Made by a program: the position numbers and the translations under genes. 64,000 bases of DNA, from assembly GCA_945903645.1 (NCBI GenBank), contig CAMDOM010000002.1:1-64000 (forward strand), read 5' to 3'. The notes beneath the pieces were generated by a model. The model saw only the letters and a list, made by a program, of their open reading frames with translations, did not search any database and was not told the origin of the DNA. The number at the start of each line of letters is the position of its first letter. Position 1 is the first letter of the stretch. Origin of the DNA: Chryseobacterium gleum (lineage in GTDB: Bacteria > Bacteroidota > Bacteroidia > UBA10329). Shown here in pieces: positions 51,671 through 57,860 of this stretch.

Positions 51671-53503
51671 ATGCCAATCCCTTACTTTACTCCCATGAAT
51701 CGAATGCGAAACATAGGGGGAGTGCTGGCAGTGGTGCTAGTGGTGGCTGTGGCGGTGTGGGGCGTTAAGCTGCTGTGGCTGCGACCGTTTAATATCGATC
51801 ATTTTTTTGAGCGGGCCTACATTTCCTTCCTGTGGAACGACCCCGAAAACCTTACCAGCACTGGGGTTTTGGATTCTTATTTCATCACTGGGCATCAGCA
51901 GTTGCTTTCGTTTCAGTCGCCATCGCGCAGCCAAGAACTGGCCGAACTGGGTCGCAGAAACCTGCGTCTGCTGCAGGGCTACGACCGCGCCTCGCTAGCA
52001 GTGGGGCAGCAGGTTTCGTACGACATACTTGAATGGTTTTTACAAATGAGCGTGGCTGGCGAACCCTTTTTCTATCACGATTATCCAATTACCCACCTAT
52101 CGGGAGCCCATTTAGAACTGCCCCAGTTTATGCAGTATTCCCATCCTATGACATCGCGCAAAGATGCCGCAAACTACAACTTGCGCCTAGGCCAAGTGGG
52201 GGAAAAGTTTGGTCATGTGGTAGATGCCCTCGCCTATCGCAAAAACAAAGGCATTGTAGCTCCCATCTTTATCCTTCAAAAAGCCATTGTCCAATGCGAT
52301 GCCTTTGTGAGCACTGCGCCCGAAGAAAATGTGCTCTATACCTCCTTTGCCAAGCGCCTTGCCACTATAGCCGAATTAGAACCCGCCATACAAGCGCAGC
52401 TGCTAGCTGATTGCAAGTCCCATATTATTGAAGATGTATATCCTGCCTACAAGCGCCTATCGGGCTATTTGCTGCAATTGGAGCAAGAGTCTATGGCCAT
52501 TGCGGGCACCTGGCATTTGCCCAATGGCGATGCGTATTACAGGTTTTGCTTGCTTCAAAACACCACCCTATCGCTCGACCCTGATGAGTTGTATGCCCTC
52601 GGAAAGCTGGAAATAGCGCGCATTGAGGGCGAAATGCGCATTGTGGCAAACCTAATGGGCTATGCCTCTGATGCCGACATGGGCAATTTGCTGCGGCAAC
52701 TTTCGGAGCAAAAGCAGGCACGATTCACCACCGATTCGTTGGGGCGGAAAGCCTGCCTCCAGTATTTTAAAAAAAACATAGCAAACATTACCCCAAAATT
52801 GTCAGACCATTTTACCCATTTGCCCAAAGCGCCTTTAGAGATTCAAGGAGTGCCAGAAGACCGAGCAAATGCCTCGATGCTGGCGTTCTATCTGCCACCA
52901 AAAGGAAACCTGTTGGGGCCAGGCCGCCTGTTTGTAAATGCCCGCAAAGCCGACCAAATGACCCGCTATTCGGCCACCACCTATGCCTACCACGAAGGCC
53001 TACCCGGCCATCATTTGCAAAAAGCGGTGCAACTAGAAATGGAAGATGTGCCCCAGTTTCGGAAGTTTCTACCCTTCGAAGCCTTCACCGAAGGCTGGGC
53101 CATGTATGCCGAAGAATTGGGCCACGAAATTTCTGATACCGAAAATCCGCTTGACCGCCTGGCCGTGTTGCAATCAGACATATTTCGCACCGCAAGTATG
53201 ATAACCGATGTGGGCATTCACCACAAAAAATGGCAGCGAGACCAAGCCATTCGCTTCATGCAGGAGCACGCAGGGTTAAGCCCAGAAGAAGCCGAATTGG
53301 AAGTAGACCGCTATATTATTTGGCCCGGACAAGGGTGTGCCTACAAAATTGGGAAAATGAAATTCTTAGCGTTGCGCGATAGAGTGAGAGCCGCTAAAGG
53401 AAAAAACTACGACCCGAAAGTGTTTCACGACTTGCTGATTGGTCAGGGCGCAATGCCTCTAGAAGTACTTGAGAACAGGGTAAACAGCTTCCTGAAAAAA
53501 TAA
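51671..53503 (+). CDS. DUF885 metallopeptidase-like protein
   Basis: A 610-residue protein with one N-terminal membrane segment (about 12-35), so it is likely anchored with its main domain outside the cytoplasm. DUF885 proteins are M32-like metallopeptidases; the zinc site is HEGLPGHH at 441-448, a variant of HExxH, and EAFTEGWAMYAEELGHE follows. The start at 51671 (MPIPYF) or at codon 9 (MNRMRN) are both possible. Converges with the MarR gene 3 bases away. Confidence 0.85.
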   Translation: MPIPYFTPMNRMRNIGGVLAVVLVVAVAVWGVKLLWLRPFNIDHFFERAYISFLWNDPENLTSTGVLDSYFITGHQQLLSFQSPSRSQELAELGRRNLRLLQGYDRASLAVGQQVSYDILEWFLQMSVAGEPFFYHDYPITHLSGAHLELPQFMQYSHPMTSRKDAANYNLRLGQVGEKFGHVVDALAYRKNKGIVAPIFILQKAIVQCDAFVSTAPEENVLYTSFAKRLATIAELEPAIQAQLLADCKSHIIEDVYPAYKRLSGYLLQLEQESMAIAGTWHLPNGDAYYRFCLLQNTTLSLDPDELYALGKLEIARIEGEMRIVANLMGYASDADMGNLLRQLSEQKQARFTTDSLGRKACLQYFKKNIANITPKLSDHFTHLPKAPLEIQGVPEDRANASMLAFYLPPKGNLLGPGRLFVNARKADQMTRYSATTYAYHEGLPGHHLQKAVQLEMEDVPQFRKFLPFEAFTEGWAMYAEELGHEISDTENPLDRLAVLQSDIFRTASMITDVGIHHKKWQRDQAIRFMQEHAGLSPEEAELEVDRYIIWPGQGCAYKIGKMKFLALRDRVRAAKGKNYDPKVFHDLLIGQGAMPLEVLENRVNSFLKK

Positions 53504-53506
53504 CCG

Positions 53507-53953
53507 TTACCCACGCATTTTGTCTAGTAGAGCATTCAGCTGTGCCAATTCGGCATCGCTAAGATTGACGGTTATCTCGTCCATATCATGATGGTCCATT
53601 GTGGCAAGCAGGGCTGATCCTTTATCGGAAATGCGTACCTCCACAAGTCTGCGATCTTTTGCGCTTTGCACCCGCACTACCAATTCTTTCTTACACAGTC
53701 GGTCCACAATGCGCGAAGCATCCGACATTTTATCAATCATACGGTTGCGTATGCACGAGGTGCTTAGCGGGTCGGGCAAACTTCCGCGCAATATTCGCAG
53801 CACATTAAATTGTTGGTGAGTTAAATCATAGGGTTTCATCAGCTCCCTAAATTTTTCCGTAACCCAAGCATGGGTAAACAATACGTTTACAACCGCCTTT
53901 TGTTTCTGGTTACGAAAGCCTTTATGCTGCTGAATCTCGTCCTCTAATTTCAT
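53507..53953 (-). CDS. MarR-family transcriptional regulator
   Basis: A 148-residue winged-helix regulator: DLTHQQFNVLRILRG (helix 2-3), MSDASRIVDRLCKKELVVR (recognition helix and wing), AKDRRLVEVRISDKG (wing). Length and layout fit MarR. These proteins bind 16- to 20-base palindromes and respond to small ligands. It lies downstream of the pirin gene on the same strand, and the pirin gene carries such a palindrome at its promoter. Its own -7 element TAATTTTG lies 23 bases before its start. Confidence 0.9.
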   Translation of the reverse strand: MKLEDEIQQHKGFRNQKQKAVVNVLFTHAWVTEKFRELMKPYDLTHQQFNVLRILRGSLPDPLSTSCIRNRMIDKMSDASRIVDRLCKKELVVRVQSAKDRRLVEVRISDKGSALLATMDHHDMDEITVNLSDAELAQLNALLDKMRG

Positions 53954-53975
53954 TTTTTCTCTTTCAATATTATGC

Positions 53976-53983
53976 CAAAATTA
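53976..53983 (-). promoter_or_regulatory. -7 promoter element of the marR gene
   Basis: TAATTTTG on the minus strand, an exact fit to TAnnTTTG, 22 bases before the ATG. No clear TTG lies at the usual distance upstream. Confidence 0.45.
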
Positions 53984-54014
53984 GCAACTCAACGCAACTG
54001 GAAGCAGGATAGCT

Positions 54015-54758
54015 TCAACGCGCACCCACCATTTCGTAATAGCTCTTATAAGCGAGCTGAGCCTGATTTTCAATAATAAAGACATCCGCATTTTTTGTCT
54101 CAATGGAGTAATCCACGCCATCCGAAACACGGTAAAAATCACCTTTCTCCAAGATTCTACCGTCTATATTCACTGTGCCATCAAGTATAAAACACGAGTG
54201 AATTTTACCCTGTCCCAAGCGCACCGAATGGAGGTCATTAGCGTATTTGCTGCGCGAAATGGCTACAGGTTTAGCATCCATGCTAATGCTATCAGAATAG
54301 TTGGTCACTTCATTTCCCCCAACGTTTTCTACTGGGAAAGTAGCTGCGGTATAGTCGTCATAAGTGGCGGGTTGGCTTAAGGTGCGCTCCAATCCTGGGT
54401 CAAACCAAATTTGAAAAATGGAACCACCTGCCCCAACTTTCTCGGCATGCGAAATCCCTTTTCCCGCACGAATTATTTGCACATCGCCCGCTTTCAGTTT
54501 CTTCCAACCTTTCAGTTGGCTGTCATAATGTTCAATCTCGCCAGTCAGTACAAACGACATGATTTCAAATCCCTGATGCGGATGTTCACCAATCATGCTG
54601 TCTTCAGTTGCCCAAGCATGAGCCCAGTAAAATAGATTTCCATAAGGCCGAAGCTTTCCCCTATCCTGAGGAAAACCTATGGGTTTGCGTTCTTGAATTC
54701 TACCACCATCAAATTGACCTTTGGCTTGTTCGTCTTTTGTAAGAATCAGTGTTTCCAT
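54015..54758 (-). CDS. Pirin family protein
   Basis: A 247-residue cupin-fold protein. The N-terminal half has the iron-site pattern HPHQGFEIMSFVLTGEIEHYD-like, with histidines at HPH and EHY, then GKGISHAEKV. The C-terminal half is a second, degenerate cupin. Pirins are iron-binding and some are quercetin dioxygenases; others act as redox-sensitive cofactors. I use the ATG at 54758; ten residues upstream do not fit the family. Its promoter has a MarR-like operator. Confidence 0.9.
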   Translation of the reverse strand: METLILTKDEQAKGQFDGGRIQERKPIGFPQDRGKLRPYGNLFYWAHAWATEDSMIGEHPHQGFEIMSFVLTGEIEHYDSQLKGWKKLKAGDVQIIRAGKGISHAEKVGAGGSIFQIWFDPGLERTLSQPATYDDYTAATFPVENVGGNEVTNYSDSISMDAKPVAISRSKYANDLHSVRLGQGKIHSCFILDGTVNIDGRILEKGDFYRVSDGVDYSIETKNADVFIIENQAQLAYKSYYEMVGAR

Positions 54759-54765
54759 GCGACTG

Positions 54766-54790
54766 CAAATATACCAATGTTTGAACATTG
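54766..54790 (-). promoter_or_regulatory. Promoter with MarR-type palindromic operator at the pirin gene
   Basis: TATATTTG (54773-54766, minus strand) fits TAnnTTTG and ends 7 bases from the pirin ATG. Directly upstream lies CAATGTT-TG-AACATTG (54775-54790), a perfect inverted repeat with 7-base arms, the size of MarR sites and placed between the -7 and -33 regions. Confidence 0.65.
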
Positions 54791-54882
54791 AAATAATGCA
54801 ACGCTAATAGGTATATGGACGGGTAGGTCTTTTGTGGATGATGAGAACCTATTTGGGGTGGTGGGGTTGGAAATTTATTATT

Positions 54883-54972
54883 TCAAAATTTAAGTCCAGC
54901 TCCAATTTCACCCCATGGAACCTGCCAATAAGAACCGCCCACAAGGTCATACTTAAACATGTAAAGAGCCAT
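54883..54972 (-). pseudogene. C-terminal remnant of an outer-membrane beta-barrel gene
   Basis: A 29-codon frame encodes MALYMFKYDLVGGSYWQVPWG and ends in GLKF, a typical terminal barrel strand with final phenylalanine. It is preceded in frame by a stop and follows another broken barrel gene, so it is probably a remnant. Confidence 0.45.
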
Positions 54973-54984
54973 ACATCAAATTAA

Positions 54985-55415
54985 CTAACGTTTCTTGATG
55001 TTGTAACGGTAGCCTAGTCCAATTGCGTTTTTAGCGTCAAACGTTAGGGAGTGCGATTGTCCGTTTCTTTTTCTTTCCAATTGTTCTGCTATTGAATTTG
55101 CGAAAGGAGTAACATCAATGCCCCAAGCGATAGAAACATTGACGTCCAGTTGATGCTTTATCCCGTAGGTAAAACCTAAGAGGTTCAGGCCTACAACCAT
55201 GTCAACGCCACTAATACTCGGTTGAATTTTTCGATACGAAAGCTCAATTCCGCTATACAACGCGATTTTATTCTTCTGATAAATCTGTCTTTCCTAACCA
55301 ATGTTGTAGAACCCGCCTGTTCCGCCTATTTCGATAAAAACATTGTTCTTGTAATGCTTCGTTGAATCACTTGAAAGGTCTGTCTGGGCTTGACAGATTA
55401 GTGATGAAAACGCAA
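54985..55415 (-). pseudogene. Broken outer-membrane beta-barrel protein gene
   Basis: The minus strand from about 55390 encodes SSLICQAQTDLSS, then FIEIGGTGGFYNIG, a TAG stop at 55296-55294, then in the same frame ERQIYQKNKIALYSGIELSYR and on to GLGYRYNIKKR and the true stop at 54985. This is the look of a small barrel protein with one nonsense codon; the part before 55390 also seems frameshifted in the signal peptide. The 91 residues after TTG 55260 could be read alone but would make no complete barrel. Confidence 0.65.
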
Positions 55416-55462
55416 GCTATAAAACTTACTGAAATGTCCTCATTTCAAATCTACCTCCAAGG

Positions 55463-56464
55463 CTATTTAATCAAGGGAATAACTACCAAAAAAGGGTCAA
55501 ACACTTGAGAAACGTACAGGCTATCGCCAACAATGAGGCCAGTAGAAGAAGCACTAAACACATGGCCATTATCCAAAAATAGGGTATCTAGCTTCCGTGT
55601 TTTCATATCCACGCTGTGCACCATAGACGGAGACTTATTCTCCGATTTCTTCACATGCCCCAAAAATTTCAAAAAATCCAAATGTGCGGCTGTTATCACT
55701 TTTCCATTACTAAAGGTGATGTTGTCTGCACCTTTTATGGCCGGCAAGTCCACGCGGTTGGTCAAACCACTTGGTTCAATCGTGTAGGAATGGATGGTTT
55801 TCTCCTGAGTTCCTGTAACGTAAAGCCTATTGTCCAATACCCCTACTCCATTTGCATAGGCCAACTTATCGCCCACTTGTTTCCATGTTGTTCCGTCAAA
55901 ATGCATGATGTAGCTGCGTTTCAGTGCCCATAGTTTCTCCCAATTGCTTCCTTTCTTGCCGCTATCGTTGCTCACATATAGTCCACCGCGATGGTCGGTA
56001 CACACGTCATTGGGCGATGTCACCAAAGGATTATACAACGCATTCACAAATTGAAGCGAATTCTCTTGCAGCTGAAACACCAAAACTCCATGCAAATCGC
56101 GCTTGCTATCGTGGTTCACGGCATACAAAAACGTATTGTTTCCTATCTGCGCCATATCAATGCCATGCGGCCTCAATTGCAGGCTATCGGGCAATCCCTC
56201 AATGGTCAACCGAATCTGCTTACCTGTAGAAATGGTGTAGGCGTAGAATCCATTTCTCGAGGAATCTTCGAGTCGCCTTTCGGTGGATGAAATAACAATT
56301 CGGGGATAACCCAAGCTAGTATCTAGCGCAATATCCTCTGGACCAGGCCCAGTGGCAATTACACGATACGGTTTACTAAAGGTGCCATAGTTTTTGCATG
56401 CAGAAATTGACATGCCAACTAGCGCAAGAATCAGAAATTTAGAGCAATTCAAAAAGTTTCGCAA
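55463..56464 (-). CDS. Paraoxonase/arylesterase-like lipoprotein
   Basis: A 333-residue lipoprotein: signal peptide with lipobox ISAC, cysteine C23. The mature part is a six-bladed propeller with the layout of serum paraoxonase: GPED (E43, D44), PHGI (H100), VNHD (H118), SPND (N152, D153), YANG (N205) and GADN (D247, N248). In PON1 the corresponding residues bind calcium and form the His dyad, so this is probably a lactonase or arylesterase. It overlaps the end of elbB by 26 bases on the same strand; the shared bases are read in different frames. Confidence 0.82.
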   Translation of the reverse strand: MRNFLNCSKFLILALVGMSISACKNYGTFSKPYRVIATGPGPEDIALDTSLGYPRIVISSTERRLEDSSRNGFYAYTISTGKQIRLTIEGLPDSLQLRPHGIDMAQIGNNTFLYAVNHDSKRDLHGVLVFQLQENSLQFVNALYNPLVTSPNDVCTDHRGGLYVSNDSGKKGSNWEKLWALKRSYIMHFDGTTWKQVGDKLAYANGVGVLDNRLYVTGTQEKTIHSYTIEPSGLTNRVDLPAIKGADNITFSNGKVITAAHLDFLKFLGHVKKSENKSPSMVHSVDMKTRKLDTLFLDNGHVFSASSTGLIVGDSLYVSQVFDPFLVVIPLIK

Positions 56465-57125
56465 TGGCTTGATTTACGTTCGTGTGAACTTCAGAAATAG
56501 ATGCTTCCATCATATAGCATGGAGCGCTTATTATTCGATTTTCTATATCAACGGCAAGTTCTCGAATAGAACGCATCTCCGATACCGCACCCATTTTTTC
56601 CAATCCACCGCCAATGGCAGCAATGTCGTAAGGAGAAGCTTCGGTGGTGTTTCCTACCGAAAGATGCGGATGAATTCCACTTCCTTCCAACGCTTTCGCA
56701 ATCACTGTGGGCCCCATACACAAACCAACCAATGGTTTTTTGGCAGCGGTCATTTCAAGAATAATGCGTTTAACTTCTTCCTGTATTGTTCCATCAGGCC
56801 CATCAAATGCCCACGAAGTCAAATTTTTGGCAGCCCCAAACCCACCGGGAATAACCAATGCATCCAAATCAGCCTCCGTTATAGCTGCAAGGTTTTGAAT
56901 GTCACCACGAGCAATACGCGCAGCTTCTACCAACACATTTCTATTTTCGCTTATCTCCGCACCACTAATGTGATCTACCACATGATGCTGCTGCACATCG
57001 GGTGCCACACAAATGGCCTTGCCCCCATTTTGGTCAATCGCCAAAAGCGTAAATACTGATTCTTGTATTTCAGAACCATCATACACACCGCAACCTGACA
57101 ATAATACTCCTATTCTCTTTTTCAT
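56439..57125 (-). CDS. elbB: ElbB-type glutamine-amidotransferase-like glyoxalase
   Basis: A 228-residue protein of the DJ-1/ThiJ-like superfamily, ElbB branch. Seen: VLLSGCGVYDGSEIQES at the start, DALVIPGGFGAAKNL, the nucleophile-elbow cysteine C136 in LVGLCMGPT, and APCYMMEASI near the end. ElbB was linked to isoprenoid synthesis, but the reaction is glyoxalase-like. The ATG at 57125 (MKKRIGV) is preferred to one at 57146. The downstream lipoprotein gene overlaps its end, so the two are co-transcribed. Confidence 0.92.
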   Translation of the reverse strand: MKKRIGVLLSGCGVYDGSEIQESVFTLLAIDQNGGKAICVAPDVQQHHVVDHISGAEISENRNVLVEAARIARGDIQNLAAITEADLDALVIPGGFGAAKNLTSWAFDGPDGTIQEEVKRIILEMTAAKKPLVGLCMGPTVIAKALEGSGIHPHLSVGNTTEASPYDIAAIGGGLEKMGAVSEMRSIRELAVDIENRIISAPCYMMEASISEVHTNVNQAIAKLFELL

Positions 57126-57204
57126 AACTAAACAGTTAAAACGCACTTTTTACTTTCAAACTAAAGCGAAACCAAAGATGTAAACGAACCGATTCATTTG
57201 CCAC

Positions 57205-57242
57205 AAAAAAAAACTGCTCACCGAAATATCGGAGAGCAGTTT
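57205..57242 (-). terminator. Strong terminator after the small lipoprotein gene
   Basis: On the minus strand AAACTGCTC pairs with GAGCAGTTT, with an inner CCGA/TCGG pair, and is followed by a run of nine T. It ends the tiny-lipoprotein transcript. Confidence 0.85.
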
Positions 57243-57291
57243 CTAATTGCTTTTTAAGTTATTGAATCTAGCATTTCTGCTAGAAGTCAAA

Positions 57292-57471
57292 TTACTCAGC
57301 TACTACAGCAGTTGTGTCAACAGCAACTTCTTCAACAACTGGAGCTTCTTCAACAACTGGAGCAGCTTCTTCCACTACTGGAGCTTCTTCAGCAGCTGGC
57401 TCAGTTCCGCATGAAGCGAAGAACAATGTTGAACATACAGTAGCAACTAGGAAAAGGTTAAATTTTTTCAT
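57292..57471 (-). CDS. Tiny lipoprotein with repeated APVVEE units
   Basis: A 59-residue protein: signal peptide with lipobox FASC, cysteine C21, then an acidic tail made of three APVVEE units and ending VDTTAVVAE. The DNA shows the same repeat (GAAGAAGCTCCAGTTGTT-like units). It has its own -7 element (TACATTTG) and a strong terminator, as small abundant envelope proteins do. Function unknown; it may act as a surface spacer or be recognised by an outer-membrane export system. Too short for many gene finders. The opposite strand also has a frame of threonines and serines but no credible gene. Confidence 0.8.
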   Translation of the reverse strand: MKKFNLFLVATVCSTLFFASCGTEPAAEEAPVVEEAAPVVEEAPVVEEVAVDTTAVVAE

Positions 57472-57860
57472 TTTGTTTGGTTGGTTTGTTTGGGTTTAGA
57501 TTCGGGTACAAATGTATATATCGAAAGTGTTCAAAACTCATTTCTAAAATATGTTAAAAAATTTTATTTAAACTGATTTTCAATTAGTTACACATCTTAT
57601 CAAGATATTAACAGACCTCGTTTCGCAAAAAGACCACTATTATCAAATTTGAACACTGTCGAAATGACCAAACTTTAGAATATATAAATCAAGCCAACCC
57701 AAGCTAAGAAGCAAACATTAGTCAAGTTAATTACCCATTTGTTCAACTTTAAAAAAACTACTCCCATACTATCAATCAGGTTAGTTTAAATCAATGGTGA
57801 AATTGCCAATCAATCAATTGGTTCTTAAATCCCTTATTTTGGGCATCCAAACCAAATCGC
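57472..57860. other. 389-base AT-rich intergenic region
   Basis: Between divergent genes, very AT-rich. Holds the minus-strand promoter element of the tiny lipoprotein (57509-57516) and presumably the M1 peptidase promoter. No credible gene seen. Confidence 0.5.
57509..57516 (-). promoter_or_regulatory. -7 promoter element of the tiny lipoprotein gene
   Basis: TACATTTG on the minus strand fits TAnnTTTG exactly, 37 bases before the ATG. A TTTTG lies 15 bases upstream, slightly too close for consensus. Confidence 0.5.

Noticed and set aside
56394-57059. A 221-codon plus-strand frame opposite elbB.
   Set aside because: Fully covered by elbB and the start of the paraoxonase-like gene; translation rich in N, R, H, F as expected for antisense.
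57314-57499. A serine/threonine-rich plus-strand frame.
   Set aside because: It is the antisense reading of the GAA/GCT repeats of the tiny lipoprotein gene.
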